A DNA stretch of 64,000 nucleotides from Streptomyces althioticus (GTDB taxonomy: Bacteria; Actinomycetota; Actinomycetes; Streptomycetales; Streptomycetaceae): contig BMSW01000019.1 in NCBI GenBank assembly GCA_014649355.1, positions 1-64,000 on the forward strand, in the 5' to 3' direction. A model generated the notes under the pieces. The model saw only the letters and a list, made by a program, of their open reading frames with translations, was not told the DNA's origin and made no database searches. Positions 7,059 through 16,308 of the stretch are shown here, piece by piece (the first letter of the stretch is position 1; every line of letters begins with the position of its first letter). The position numbers and the translations under genes are program-made.

Positions 7059-8456
7059 GTGACCAGACTCAGCGTCGAGATGCTGGCAGCGGACGTACCC
7101 GAGCCGATCACCTCGGCCGGCCACGCTCAGCTGGGCATCGCCGTCCTGGCGGGCATAGCCGTCATCGTCCTGCTCATCACCAAGTTCAAGCTGCACGCCT
7201 TCCTGTCGCTGACCATCGGGTCACTGGCGCTCGGCGCCTTCGCCGGCGCGCCGCTGGACAAGGTCATCACCAGCTTCAGCGCCGGGCTCGGCTCCACCGT
7301 CGCCGGTGTGGGCGTGCTGATCGCCCTGGGCGCGATCCTCGGCAAGATGCTCGCCGACTCGGGCGGCGCCGACCAGATCGTCGACACCATCCTCGCGAAG
7401 GCAAGCGGCCGCTCCATGCCGTGGGCGATGGTGCTGATTGCCTCGGTGATCGGTCTGCCGCTGTTCTTCGAGGTCGGCGTGGTGCTGCTGATCCCGGTGG
7501 TGCTGATGGTCGCCAAGCGCGGCAACTACTCGCTCATGCGCATCGGCATCCCGGCCCTCGCGGGTCTGTCCGTGATGCACGGCCTGGTCCCGCCGCACCC
7601 CGGTCCGCTGGTCGCCATCGACGCGGTCGGCGCCAACCTGGGCGTGACGCTGGCGCTCGGCGTGCTCGTCGCCGTCCCGACCGTGGTGATCGCCGGTCCG
7701 GTGTTCTCCAAGTACGCCGCCCGCTGGGTGGACGTCCCGGCACCCGAGCGGATGGTCCCGCAGCGTCCCTCCGAGGACCTGGAGCGGCGCCCCGGCTTCG
7801 GCGCGACGCTGGCCACGATCCTGCTGCCGGTCGTGCTGATGCTGGCCAAGGCGCTCGTCGACATCGTGATCGACGACCCCGAGCACAACGTGCAGCGCGT
7901 CTTCGACGTGATCGGCTCCCCGCTGATCGCGCTGCTCGCCGCCGTGCTGGTCGGCATCTTCACCCTGGGCATGCCCGCCGGCTTCAGCAAGGAGCGGATC
8001 TCCTCCCTGGTGGAGAAGGGCCTGGCCCCGATCGCCGGCATCCTGCTGATCGTCGGCGCGGGCGGCGGCTTCAAGCAGACGCTGATCGACACCGGTGTGG
8101 GCCAGATGATCCTGGACATCTCCGAGGACTGGTCGATCCCGGCGCTGCTGCTGGCCTGGCTGATCGCGGTGGCGATCCGGCTGGCGACGGGCTCGGCGAC
8201 CGTGGCGACCGTCTCGGCGGCGGGTCTGGTCGCGCCGCTCGCGGCCGACATGTCGACGACGCACGCCGCGCTGCTGGTGCTGGCCATCGGCGCCGGTTCG
8301 CTGTTCTTCAGCCATGTCAACGACGCCGGCTTCTGGCTGGTGAAGGAGTACTTCGGTCTGAACGTCGGCCAGACGATCAAGACGTGGTCGATCATGGAGA
8401 CGATCATCTCCGTGGTCGCGGGGGCGCTGGTGCTCCTGCTGTCTTTGATCATCTAG
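7059..8456 (+). CDS. gntP: GntP family gluconate:H+ symporter
   Basis: This 465-residue integral membrane transporter has many hydrophobic helices spread over the whole length. Family signatures include GFKQTLIDTGVGQMI, RLATGSATVATVSAAGLVAP, VMHGLVPPHPGPLVAI and FFSHVNDAGFWLVKEYFGL, which are typical of GntP/DsdX-type permeases. The start is a GTG with GGATCCACC just ahead. It follows gluconokinase in the same direction and forms the uptake half of the gluconate operon under the divergent GntR. A very strong terminator follows. Confidence 0.92.
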   Translation: MTRLSVEMLAADVPEPITSAGHAQLGIAVLAGIAVIVLLITKFKLHAFLSLTIGSLALGAFAGAPLDKVITSFSAGLGSTVAGVGVLIALGAILGKMLADSGGADQIVDTILAKASGRSMPWAMVLIASVIGLPLFFEVGVVLLIPVVLMVAKRGNYSLMRIGIPALAGLSVMHGLVPPHPGPLVAIDAVGANLGVTLALGVLVAVPTVVIAGPVFSKYAARWVDVPAPERMVPQRPSEDLERRPGFGATLATILLPVVLMLAKALVDIVIDDPEHNVQRVFDVIGSPLIALLAAVLVGIFTLGMPAGFSKERISSLVEKGLAPIAGILLIVGAGGGFKQTLIDTGVGQMILDISEDWSIPALLLAWLIAVAIRLATGSATVATVSAAGLVAPLAADMSTTHAALLVLAIGAGSLFFSHVNDAGFWLVKEYFGLNVGQTIKTWSIMETIISVVAGALVLLLSLII

Positions 8457-8471
8457 CCGGGTTCCGGCTCA

Positions 8472-8515
8472 CGGCGGCCCGTCCGCCCCTCGCAGGAGGG
8501 GCGGACGGGCCGCCG
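8472..8515. terminator. Strong bidirectional terminator after gntP
   Basis: A perfect 20-bp stem (CGGCGGCCCGTCCGCCCCTC and its complement) closes a 4-base loop. It lies between convergent gntP and the cytochrome b gene. Confidence 0.9.
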
Positions 8516-8521
8516 TCGTGT

Positions 8522-9145
8522 TCAGGGCCGCCACAGGGGGTGCTCGCGCTCGGCCCACTCACGGCGGACCTCGCCGGTGCGCAGGCCCCGGCGGGCCTCG
8601 GGGTCGGCGAGGGCCATGCCGACGTGCCCGGCGAGGACGATGCCGACGGTCAGCGCCAGCCAGTCGTGGACGAAGGTCGCGGCGGTCCGCCACACCAGCG
8701 GGGTGAGGTGGGTGAACCACATCAGCAGCCCGGTGCCGAGCATCACCAGGGTGGCCCCGGCGATCCAGGCCGCGTACAGCTTCTGGCCGGCGTTGAACTT
8801 CCCCGCCGGGCGGGACGCGGGACGGCGGTCGCGGCGCAGGGCGGCCCGCAGCCAGACCCGGTCGTGCGGGCCGAAGCGGTTGAGCCGGCCCAGGTCGGCG
8901 CGGAACGCGCGGGAGACGAGGGCGGTGAGCACGGGGACGGGCAGGAGCAGCCCCGACCACTGGTGGAGGGTGACGACCAGGGCGCGGCGGCCGGCCAGCT
9001 GGGCGAGCTGCGGGACGTAGAGGCACGCGGCGGTGGCCACGCAGACGCCCATGAGCAGGGCGACCGCGCGGTGCGCCCACCGCTGGGCGGGGGTGAAGCG
9101 CCGTACGGTCGTGGCGGCGGGCGGGGCGTCAGCTCGTGGGGGCAT
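8522..9145 (-). CDS. Cytochrome b561/formate-dehydrogenase-gamma-like membrane subunit
   Basis: This 207-residue membrane protein has four to five hydrophobic segments and His residues placed as haem b ligands (RWAHRAVAL, LHQWSGLLLPV, FTHLTPLVW, FVHDWLALTVG, LAGHVGMAL). This is the pattern of di-haem cytochrome b partners of periplasmic molybdoenzymes. Its start overlaps the end of the upstream molybdoenzyme gene by 17 bases, so the two are co-translated. It most likely passes quinol electrons to or from that enzyme at the membrane, as MsrQ does for MsrP. Confidence 0.85.
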   Translation of the reverse strand: MPPRADAPPAATTVRRFTPAQRWAHRAVALLMGVCVATAACLYVPQLAQLAGRRALVVTLHQWSGLLLPVPVLTALVSRAFRADLGRLNRFGPHDRVWLRAALRRDRRPASRPAGKFNAGQKLYAAWIAGATLVMLGTGLLMWFTHLTPLVWRTAATFVHDWLALTVGIVLAGHVGMALADPEARRGLRTGEVRREWAEREHPLWRP

Positions 9146-9884
9146 CGTCGCGTCCGTTCGAGCGGCCGACCCAGGCGTCGACGTCGTAGCCGCGCAGCTC
9201 CCAGTAGCCCGGTTCGACCTCGTCGGTGACGGTGATGCCGGAGAGCCACTTGGCCGACTTGTAGAAGTACATGGGGGCCACGTAGAGCCGCGCCGGGCCG
9301 CCGTGGCCGTGGCCGATGTCCTCGTCCCGCATCCTCAGGGCGACCAGGACGTCCGCGCGGCGCGCCTGGTCGAGGGTGAGGCTCTCGGAGTACGTCCCGT
9401 CGAAGCAGGTGAAGCGCACCGCGCGGGCGGTGGGGCGCACCCCGGCCGCGTCCAGCAGCCTGGACAGCCGCACGCCCTCGAACGGCGTCCCGGGTACCCG
9501 CCAGCCGGTCACGCACTGCACGTCCCGCACCAGGCGGGTCTGCGGCAGGGCCTTGAGGTCGGCGAGGGTGTAGGAGGCGGGGCGGTCGACGAGGCCGTCG
9601 ACGGTGAGCCGGTAGGAGCCGGCGTCCTTGCGCGGGACGGACGCGGCGACCGAGTAGTAGCGGAAGCCGCCGCCGTTCGGGAGGAGTCCGGTCAGGCCCG
9701 TGGGGTCGCGGTCGGCGGCGCCGGCGAGGAGGGACTCCAGGCCGCGCTGGAGGGAGGGCGCGGCGGCCAGGCCGAGCGCGCCGAGACCGAGGGTGCCGAG
9801 CAGGACGCGGCGGCCGACGGGCGCGCCGCGCGCGTCCGGGTCGCCCGGGACGTCCCGGCCGTGCGAGGGATGTTCGGGTTTCAC
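9129..9884 (-). CDS. Molybdopterin-dependent oxidoreductase, sulfite oxidase fold, Tat-exported
   Basis: This 251-residue enzyme of the sulfite oxidase/MsrP fold has a twin-arginine signal (GRRVLLGTLGLGALGLAAAP) near residues 24-45, so it is exported folded with cofactor. The molybdenum ligand Cys lies in VRDVQCVTGWRVPGTPFEGV. The segments FTCFDGTYSESLTL and GPARLYVAPMYFYKSAKWLSGI match the domain. It lacks a C-terminal dimerisation domain. The overlapping cytochrome b gene is its likely redox partner. Substrate unknown: methionine sulfoxide or another S-/N-oxide are reasonable candidates. Confidence 0.87.
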   Translation of the reverse strand: MKPEHPSHGRDVPGDPDARGAPVGRRVLLGTLGLGALGLAAAPSLQRGLESLLAGAADRDPTGLTGLLPNGGGFRYYSVAASVPRKDAGSYRLTVDGLVDRPASYTLADLKALPQTRLVRDVQCVTGWRVPGTPFEGVRLSRLLDAAGVRPTARAVRFTCFDGTYSESLTLDQARRADVLVALRMRDEDIGHGHGGPARLYVAPMYFYKSAKWLSGITVTDEVEPGYWELRGYDVDAWVGRSNGRDDAPTS

Positions 9885-9966
9885 CCCCTCATTCGAGCAC
9901 CCGCGCCCCGGGGCGGGCCAGGGAACGCGGGTGCTCGTCAGACTTCGGTAAGGCGCGGAAGCGGCG

Positions 9967-11508
9967 CTACGGGGTGCCCCCGGCCTCCTTCTCCAGCTGG
10001 AACGCCTCGTTGCCCAGGCCGATCCGGGCGTGCGTCTCGGGGGCGCGGCCGCGCAGGATCGCGCCCTGGACGAGTCCGATCACGAGGGCGAGGCCGATGA
10101 CGCCGGGCAGGATCCAGCGCAGTGCGGAGTCGGGTCCGGCGCCGACGAGGACGTCGAAGTCCTTGACCGTGTAGACCGCGATCGCCACGAGGGCGATGCC
10201 GGCCAGCGCCGAGGTGGCCAGCCGCCAGGCCTGGGCGCGGGCGGCGCCGCGCCGTACGAAGAAGACGACGACGGACAGCGAGGCGATCGCCATGAGGACG
10301 ATGACGCCGAGCGCGCCGATGTTGCCGCCCCAGGTGAACAGGTGCAGCACGGGCGCGGTGGGGTCGCCGGTGGGCTTGTCGTCGGTGAGCGCGAAGATGA
10401 GCACCAGCACGACGGCGATGCCGGTCTGCAGCAGGGAGCCCGTGCCGGGGGCGCCGCTGGAGCCCGTGGTGCGGCCGAAGGCGGCGGGCAGCAGGCCCTC
10501 GCGGCCCATGGCGAAGGCGTACCGGGCGACGACGTTGTGGAAGCTGAGCATGGCGGCGAACATGCCGGTCACGAACAGCACGTGCAGCACGTCGGTGAAG
10601 GTGGAGCCGAGCCGGTCCTCGGTGAGGAAGAACAGCAGGCCCGCGCTCTGCTCCTGGGAGGTGGAGACGATCGAGGCGGGGCCGGCGGCCACGGTGAGGG
10701 CCCAGCTGCTGATGGCGAAGAAGACGGCGACGCCGGTGACGGCGAGGAACATCACGCGCGGCACCAGGACGTGCGGCCTGCTGGTCTCCTCCGCGTAGAC
10801 GGGCGCCTGCTCGAAGCCGAGGAAGGCGGCGATGCAGAAGCACAGGGCGGTGCCGACGCCGGCGCCGGTGAGGGTGTCCGGGTTGAAGGCGTGCAGCGAC
10901 AGGCCCTCCGTGCCGGGGTCGGCGACGGCGGCGACGTCGAAGACGACGACCAGCAGCACCTCGATGACCAGCAGGACGCCGAGGACCTTCGCGTTGACGT
11001 CGATCTTCAGCCAGCCGAGCGCGCCCACGGCGAGCGCGGCGGCGAGCGCCGGTATCCACCAGGCGACCTCGAGGTCGGCGTAGGTGGCGAAGAGGCCGGA
11101 GACCTCGAAGCCGAAGATGCCGTAGATGCCGACCTGGAGGGAGTTGTAGGCGACGAGGGCGACCAGGGCGGCGCCCGCGCCGGCGGTGCCGCCGAGTCCG
11201 CGGGAGATGTACGCGTAGAAGGCGCCCGCGTTGTGGACGTGCCGGCTCATCTCGGCGTAGCCGAGGCTGAAGAGGACCAGCACCGCGCCCAGGACCACGA
11301 AGAGCAGGGGCTGGCCGACGATGCCCATCACCGCGAATGTGGTGGGCATGACACCCGCGACGACCATGAGCGGGGCGGTCGCGGCCAGCACGGAGAGCAG
11401 CAGGCCCCCCGTGCCGAGGCGGTCGGCCCGCAGGGCGCGGTCCTGCCCCTTGAAGGTGCTGATCCCCTCGGCCGGGGCTCTGTTGGTGCTCGAACTGTCC
11501 GTCGTCAT
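9967..11508 (-). CDS. APC family amino acid permease
   Basis: This 513-residue integral membrane transporter has about 12-14 hydrophobic segments. The N-terminal half includes the APC helix-1 region (LLLSVLAATAPLMVVAGVMPTTFAVMG) and SLGYAEMSRHVHNAGAFYAYISRGLGG, both typical of amino acid/polyamine antiporter superfamily members. Substrate specificity is not evident. It is followed closely upstream (53 bases) by the hypothetical gene at 11561-12526 in the same direction, so the two may be cotranscribed. Confidence 0.88.
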   Translation of the reverse strand: MTTDSSSTNRAPAEGISTFKGQDRALRADRLGTGGLLLSVLAATAPLMVVAGVMPTTFAVMGIVGQPLLFVVLGAVLVLFSLGYAEMSRHVHNAGAFYAYISRGLGGTAGAGAALVALVAYNSLQVGIYGIFGFEVSGLFATYADLEVAWWIPALAAALAVGALGWLKIDVNAKVLGVLLVIEVLLVVVFDVAAVADPGTEGLSLHAFNPDTLTGAGVGTALCFCIAAFLGFEQAPVYAEETSRPHVLVPRVMFLAVTGVAVFFAISSWALTVAAGPASIVSTSQEQSAGLLFFLTEDRLGSTFTDVLHVLFVTGMFAAMLSFHNVVARYAFAMGREGLLPAAFGRTTGSSGAPGTGSLLQTGIAVVLVLIFALTDDKPTGDPTAPVLHLFTWGGNIGALGVIVLMAIASLSVVVFFVRRGAARAQAWRLATSALAGIALVAIAVYTVKDFDVLVGAGPDSALRWILPGVIGLALVIGLVQGAILRGRAPETHARIGLGNEAFQLEKEAGGTP

Positions 11509-11560
11509 CTCGAGACCGTCCTTGGGTCGGTGGTGGGTGCGGGGGGCGATCGGGGTGGGG

Positions 11561-12526
11561 TCAGGCCGTGCCCAGGGCGGCGGCGCGTGCGGTCCGGAAG
11601 GCGGTGAGGCCGTCCCGGTCGGGATAGGACCAGGGGGCGGGGGTGGCGTGGTCGCCGATGCGGTGGAACAGTGCGGCGGCCTCGGCCCCCCGGCCCTCGC
11701 AGACCTTGGCGTGGGCGAGGAAGTTGAGGTCGACCAGCCGGCGCGGGTGGCCCTCGTGCTCCCACTCCAGCCACCAGTCGAAGGCCGCCTTCATCACCTG
11801 CCGGGCGCGGCGTCCGACCCAGTGGCCGGAGGCGGCCGGGTCGGCGGGCTCGTGCCCGGCGGCGGCGAGGGAGCGGTAGCGCTCGGCGTGCGCGATGACC
11901 GGCAGGATGGCCAGCGGTGAGTCGGCGGGGGCCTGCTCGGCGGCCCAGTTGGCGAAGTCGTACACCTCGTGCAGCGGGTCGGGGCCCGCCTCCACGCGGC
12001 GTTCCGCGAGCCAGCCGACGACCAGGTGGTGGGCGTGGTGGTGGTCGGCGTAGCGGGTGCGGACCTGCTCGAAGATCCGGACGACGTCGCCCTCCGCGCC
12101 CAGGGAGCACTCCAGCATCAGCAGCCCGAGCCAGGGCGTCGGGTCGTGCGGCAGCTGCCGGGCGGCCTTGTGACAGGCCTCGCGGACCCGGGCGGGCTTC
12201 TCCTTGCCGCGCAGGGCGCGCCGCACCTGGGCCAGGGCCAGCAGCACGGTCGCGTCGCCGGAGTCGGGCTCGGCGAGCAGCCACTCGCGGGCCCACGCGG
12301 CGCAGTACGACTCCTTCGCGAGCACCGTGATCCGGTGTCCGCGGCGGTCCCAGTCGTCCCCCGTCCCGACCAGCAGCGAGCGGGTGCTCTGCCAGCGCCC
12401 CTGTGCCAGTGCGGCCCGCGCGGCGACGAGTTCGGCGTCGTCGAGGGCCTCGTCGTAGGCCTGTGCCGCCCGTTTGCGGGCGCGGCCGAGGGGAGGCGGG
12501 GGTGGGGGCACCGCGAACTTCCTCAC
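11561..12526 (-). CDS. Hypothetical helical-repeat protein
   Basis: This 321-residue soluble protein starts with GTG (MRKFAVPPPPPPLGRARKRA), with a Pro run at residues 7-12. The rest is helical and Trp-rich with TPR-like spacing (AREWLLAEPDSGDATVLLALAQVRRAL, HDPTPWLGLLMLECSLGAEGDVVRIFEQV, EAAALFHRIGDH). No catalytic motif is seen. It resembles conserved Streptomyces proteins of unknown function and lies just upstream of the APC permease. A scaffold role is possible but unsupported. Confidence 0.7.
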   Translation of the reverse strand: MRKFAVPPPPPPLGRARKRAAQAYDEALDDAELVAARAALAQGRWQSTRSLLVGTGDDWDRRGHRITVLAKESYCAAWAREWLLAEPDSGDATVLLALAQVRRALRGKEKPARVREACHKAARQLPHDPTPWLGLLMLECSLGAEGDVVRIFEQVRTRYADHHHAHHLVVGWLAERRVEAGPDPLHEVYDFANWAAEQAPADSPLAILPVIAHAERYRSLAAAGHEPADPAASGHWVGRRARQVMKAAFDWWLEWEHEGHPRRLVDLNFLAHAKVCEGRGAEAAALFHRIGDHATPAPWSYPDRDGLTAFRTARAAALGTA

Positions 12527-12769
12527 GCGCTTCTCTTGTCATACGGCTCGCGGCGGGTGGTCGGTGGCAGTGGTCGGCTGCCGATCGCCACGAGCTGATC
12601 ACGGACAGCAAACCGTCAGCGAACGGATCACGTCAAGGGCACCGGGGCCGTTACACGCGTCAACTGCGGTCACGAACGGGCAACTTGTGTCGCCGGTGAA
12701 CGACCTCGCGGCCTCCGCGACGGAGGCCGGCAGCGCCCGGGACGGCGACGGCGCTGCTTTGATGACGGT

Positions 12770-13321
12770 ATGAGCGACAGCGACAGCGGCAGCAGCGGGA
12801 GCGGGAGCGGAAGGAGCGCCGACGAGATCCTCGACATCGTCGACGAGCACGACCGGGTGGTCGGACAGGCCCCGCGCGGCGAGGTGTACGCACGGGGGCT
12901 GCGCCACCGCTGCGTCTTCGTCCTCGCGCGGGACGCGGAGGACAGGGTGTTCGTCCACCGCCGCACCCCGACGAAGCTGGTCTTCCCGTCGCTGTACGAC
13001 ATGTTCGTCGGCGGGGTGGTCGGCGCGGGCGAGTCGTACGACGAGGCGGCCCTGCGGGAGGCCGAGGAGGAACTGGGCGTGAGCGGACTGCCCGCGCCCT
13101 CGCACCTGTTCACCTTCCTGTACGACGACGGCTCCACGCGGACCTGGTGGTCGGCGGTGTATGAGGTGCGGTGCGAGCTGGAGGTGCGTCCGCAGGCCGA
13201 GGAGGTGGCCTGGCACGCCTTCCTGCCCGAGGAGGAGGTGCGGCGGCGGCTCGGCGACTGGGAGTGGGTGCCGGACGGGCTCGCGGCGTACGAGCGGCTG
13301 CGGGCGTATCGGGCGGGCTGA
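12770..13321 (+). CDS. Nudix hydrolase
   Basis: This 183-residue protein has a Ser/Gly-rich start (residues 2-16) followed by a Nudix domain. The Nudix box fits G-x5-E-x7-REUxEExGU exactly at residues 82-104 (GGVVGAGESYDEAALREAEE onward). The opening ILDIVDEHDRVVGQAPRGEVYARGLRHR and the later VFVHRRTPTKLVFPSLYDMFVGG resemble the isopentenyl-diphosphate isomerase-like/YfcD subgroup that hydrolyses nucleoside or other diphosphates. It starts 244 bases from the divergent hypothetical gene. Substrate not determinable. Confidence 0.9.
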   Translation: MSDSDSGSSGSGSGRSADEILDIVDEHDRVVGQAPRGEVYARGLRHRCVFVLARDAEDRVFVHRRTPTKLVFPSLYDMFVGGVVGAGESYDEAALREAEEELGVSGLPAPSHLFTFLYDDGSTRTWWSAVYEVRCELEVRPQAEEVAWHAFLPEEEVRRRLGDWEWVPDGLAAYERLRAYRAG

Positions 13322-13352
13322 GGGACCGGGGGTGACCGGTAGGGTCGCCCCC

Positions 13353-13745
13353 GTGATCGACTTTGTACGGAACGTCCGGTTGTGGTTCTCCCCCGCCGAG
13401 GTGCGGGACGACGGGGAGACGCCCGACTACCGCTTCTCGCTGGCGAACGAGCGGACGTTCCTCGCCTGGCTGCGCACCGCGCTCGCGCTGATCGGCGGCG
13501 GGTTCGCGGTGGACCAGTTCCTGCCCGATCTGCGGTGGGGCTGGCGGGTCGGACTGGCCCTGGCGCTGCTGGCGTCGGGAGCGCTGTGCGCGCTGCGGGC
13601 GGTCAACCACTGGGTGCGGTGCGAGCGGGCGATGCGGCGGGGCGAGGACCTGCCGGTGTCGCGGTTCCCGGCGCTGCTGGGGGTGGTGGTGGCGGGGGTG
13701 GCCGTGGTGATGGTCGTGGTGGTGCTGGTGGGGTGGGAGGCGTGA
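13353..13745 (+). CDS. YidH/DUF202 family inner membrane protein
   Basis: This 130-residue membrane protein has the DUF202 signature FSLANERTFLAWLRTALALIGGGFAVDQF followed by two more hydrophobic segments. The GTG start at 13353 follows the Nudix stop by 31 bases. Its stop overlaps the start of a second DUF202 gene (GTGA), so the pair is translationally coupled. DUF202 proteins commonly occur as tandem pairs; function unknown. Confidence 0.87.
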   Translation: MIDFVRNVRLWFSPAEVRDDGETPDYRFSLANERTFLAWLRTALALIGGGFAVDQFLPDLRWGWRVGLALALLASGALCALRAVNHWVRCERAMRRGEDLPVSRFPALLGVVVAGVAVVMVVVVLVGWEA

Positions 13746-14071
13746 CGACGCCGGCCGGGGCCGGGGGCAGGGATCCGGGTCTGCAGCCCGAGCGGACTCG
13801 GCTCGCCTGGCGGCGGACGACGCTGGCGGCCACGGTGGTGGCCGTGCTGGCGGGGAAGGCGGGGCTGGCGGGCGGGGCGTCGGGGGGTGTGCTGGCCGCG
13901 GGGGTCGTGTGCTGTGCGGGGTGGGCGGGGGTGTTGGTGGTCGCCCATCGGCGGATTCGGGGGCTGGCGGGGGTGGGTGAGCCCGAGCGGCTCTCGCTGC
14001 GGTTCGCGGTGGGGGTCGTGGTGTGCGTGCTGGTGACGGTGGGGGGTGGGGTGGGGGTGGTGCTGCGGTAG
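13742..14071 (+). CDS. Second DUF202 family membrane protein
   Basis: This 109-residue partner of the preceding gene carries the DUF202 motif as LQPERTRLAWRRTTLAATVVAV and three hydrophobic segments. The GTG start overlaps the TGA of the first gene by four bases. The N-terminal cytosolic part is short. The two probably form one membrane complex. Between its stop and the convergent oxidoreductase lies about 60 bases with no clear hairpin. Confidence 0.85.
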   Translation: MTTPAGAGGRDPGLQPERTRLAWRRTTLAATVVAVLAGKAGLAGGASGGVLAAGVVCCAGWAGVLVVAHRRIRGLAGVGEPERLSLRFAVGVVVCVLVTVGGGVGVVLR

Positions 14072-14133
14072 GGGTTCTCGCCCCCGCCGCCCTTACCCTT
14101 CCCGACCCGGGGCTCCGCCCCGGACCCCGCTCC

Positions 14134-15081
14134 TCAAACGCCGGAGGGGCTACTCGTCGACACCGTGACCACGATCTTGCCGCGTACGTGGCCCTCCTCG
14201 CTGCGGCGGTGGGCGTCCGCCGTCCGTTCCAGGGGGAACGTCTCCTCGACGTGGATCTTCAGGACCCCCTGGTCCGCCAGTTCGGACAGCTTCCGGAGGT
14301 CCGCGGGGTCCGGGCGGACGAACCAGTACGCGCCGCCGTAGCCGGTCACCCCCGCGTCGACGATCGACGCCAGCCGCCCCTCCGGCACCACCAGGTTCGC
14401 GGAGGCCTTGAGGGCGTCGCCGCCCACCGTGTCGAAGACCGCGTCCACCCCCTCGGGGGCGAGCCCCCGGACGCGTTCGGCCATGCCCTCGCCGTAGCCG
14501 ACCGGCTCCGCCCCCAGCCCCCGCACGAAGTCGTGGTTGCGTTCGCTCGCCGTGCCGATGACCCGCGCGCCGAGGTGCGCGGCCAGCTGGACGGCGACGG
14601 AGCCCACCCCTCCGGCCGCCGCGTGCACCAGCACGGTCTCGCCCCGGCGCACGCCGAGGGCCCGGTGCAGCACCTGGTACGCCGTGAGCCCCGCGAGGGG
14701 GATGCCGGCCGCCTCCTCGAAGGACAGACGCCGCGGCTTGGGCGCGAGGGTGCGGACCGGGGCGGCCACCAGCTCCGCGCAGGTGCCGGCGGACAGGACG
14801 TCCTCGCGGACGTAGCCGATCACCTCGTCGCCCTCGGCGAACTCGGGGACCGCGGGTCCGGGGCGGACGACGACGCCCGCCAGGTCCCAGCCGGGGATCA
14901 CCGGGAAGACGGCCGGGAGGACCGCGTCGAGGTGGCCCTGGCGGGCCTTCCAGTCGACCGGGTTGACGGACACCGCCCGGACCTCGACGAGCACGTCGTC
15001 GGGACCCAGCTTGGGGTCGTCGGCCTCGCCGTACTCGAGGACGTCGGGACCGCCGTACCGTGCGTAGCTGATCGCCTTCAT
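14134..15081 (-). CDS. NADP-dependent quinone oxidoreductase-like MDR protein
   Basis: This 315-residue zinc-independent medium-chain dehydrogenase/reductase has an N-terminal GroES-like domain (MKAISYARYGGPDVLEYGEA, VSVNPVDWKARQG) and a Rossmann domain with VHAAAGGVGSVAVQLAAHLG (NADPH binding). The metal-binding Cys cluster of zinc ADHs is absent. Family members reduce quinones or enones. The ATG at 15081 was chosen because upstream codons lack the coding bias. It is divergent from the phosphotransferase gene, with the palindrome at 15224-15241 between them. Confidence 0.88.
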   Translation of the reverse strand: MKAISYARYGGPDVLEYGEADDPKLGPDDVLVEVRAVSVNPVDWKARQGHLDAVLPAVFPVIPGWDLAGVVVRPGPAVPEFAEGDEVIGYVREDVLSAGTCAELVAAPVRTLAPKPRRLSFEEAAGIPLAGLTAYQVLHRALGVRRGETVLVHAAAGGVGSVAVQLAAHLGARVIGTASERNHDFVRGLGAEPVGYGEGMAERVRGLAPEGVDAVFDTVGGDALKASANLVVPEGRLASIVDAGVTGYGGAYWFVRPDPADLRKLSELADQGVLKIHVEETFPLERTADAHRRSEEGHVRGKIVVTVSTSSPSGV

Positions 15082-15223
15082 GCGTCGACCCTCCGGGGTC
15101 GGCCCACGGCGTGCAAGCCGAATGACCCGATGTACGCCGTTCGCGTCACCGGACGGGCCGAGTGCGGACGGCGTTCTCCCCCTATCGTGGACCCGATCAC
15201 GTTCCGCTCCCGGTCTGGACGGC

Positions 15224-15241
15224 ATACCGACCGGTCGGCAT
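15224..15241. promoter_or_regulatory. TetR-type operator upstream of the phosphotransferase/ACAD operon
   Basis: ATACCGACCGGTCGGCAT contains the perfect 12-bp palindrome CCGACCGGTCGG and lies 39 bases before the phosphotransferase start. The same motif recurs at 19221-19236 and 38651-38668. Confidence 0.65.
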
Positions 15242-15279
15242 CATGGTCGGGTACTGTCCGCCTGCCCACAGGAGCGACG

Positions 15280-16302
15280 ATGAGCCCCGACCACCCGCCC
15301 GGACTGGATCTCGACCGGCTGCGCGAGCTGCTCGAACGCGAGCGGCCCGGTCTGCTCGGCGGCCCCCTCTCCGGCCGGCTGATCGAGGGCGGCAGGTCCA
15401 ACCTCACCTACACGGTCACCGACGGCGCGGGGACCTGGGTCGTGCGCCGTCCGCCGCTCGGCCACGTCCTCGCCACCGCGCACGACATGAAGCGCGAGCA
15501 CCGGGTGATCAGCGCCCTGCACCCGACCCGCGTGCCGGTGCCGCGTCCGGTACTGCTGTGCGAGGACGAGGAGGTGCTCGGCGCGCCCTTCTACGTCATG
15601 GAGTACGTCGAGGGCACCCCGTACCGCACCGCCGAGCAGCTCGCCCCGCTGGGTCCCGGGCGGACGCGCGCGGCCGTGCTGAACCTGGTGGACACGCTGG
15701 TCGACCTGCACGCCGTCGACCCCGTCGAGGTCGGGCTGGACGACTTCGGGCGTCCCGAGGGCTTCCTGGACCGGCAGCTGCGGCGCTGGGGCAAGCAGCT
15801 CGACGCCTCCCGCAACCGTGAGCTGGCCGGCATCGACGAGCTGCACGCCACCCTCGGCCGTGCACTGCCCGTCTCCCCCGCGCCCGCCGTCGTGCACGGC
15901 GACTACCGCCTCGACAACGCGCTGATCAGCGACGACGAGTCGGTCCGCGCCGTCCTGGACTGGGAGATGTCCACGCTGGGCGACCCGCTGACGGACCTCG
16001 GTCTGCTGGTGATGTACAGCAGCCCGCTGGGCATGCCGGACTCCCCCGTCTCCACGACCGCAGAGGCCCCGGGCCACCCGACGCCGGCCGAACTGATCGA
16101 GCGGTACGCCGCGCGGTCGGGGCGGGACGTGTCGTCCGTCTCCTGGTACACGGCGTTCGCCTGGTTCAAGCTCGCCGTGATCCTGGAGGGCATCCACTAC
16201 CGGTACACGCTGGGGCAGACGGTCGGGGCCGGGTTCGACCGCATCGGCGATCTGGTCCCGGTCTTCATCGAGCACGGTCTGACCACCCTTCAGGAAGGCT
16301 GA
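15280..16302 (+). CDS. Phosphotransferase family protein (APH fold; LvaA/ACAD11-kinase-like)
   Basis: This 340-residue aminoglycoside-phosphotransferase-fold kinase has the catalytic loop VVHGDYRLDN (Asp208, Asn213) and metal-binding Asp227 in VLDWEMSTLGDP. The nucleotide-binding front is EGGRSNLTYTV...WVVRRPP. The stop lies 6 bases before an acyl-CoA dehydrogenase. This kinase-ACAD pairing matches Pseudomonas LvaA/LvaC and mammalian ACAD10/11, which phosphorylate 4-hydroxyacyl-CoA and then eliminate phosphate. I infer that role; aminoglycoside resistance is unlikely. The ATG at 15280 follows AGGAGCGACG. Confidence 0.88.
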   Translation: MSPDHPPGLDLDRLRELLERERPGLLGGPLSGRLIEGGRSNLTYTVTDGAGTWVVRRPPLGHVLATAHDMKREHRVISALHPTRVPVPRPVLLCEDEEVLGAPFYVMEYVEGTPYRTAEQLAPLGPGRTRAAVLNLVDTLVDLHAVDPVEVGLDDFGRPEGFLDRQLRRWGKQLDASRNRELAGIDELHATLGRALPVSPAPAVVHGDYRLDNALISDDESVRAVLDWEMSTLGDPLTDLGLLVMYSSPLGMPDSPVSTTAEAPGHPTPAELIERYAARSGRDVSSVSWYTAFAWFKLAVILEGIHYRYTLGQTVGAGFDRIGDLVPVFIEHGLTTLQEG

Positions 16303-16308
16303 CGAGAC

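Noticed and set aside
14023..15279. Long 5' extension of the phosphotransferase frame
   Set aside because: It is antisense to the quinone oxidoreductase gene and lacks coding bias; the ATG at 15280 has a proper ribosome site.
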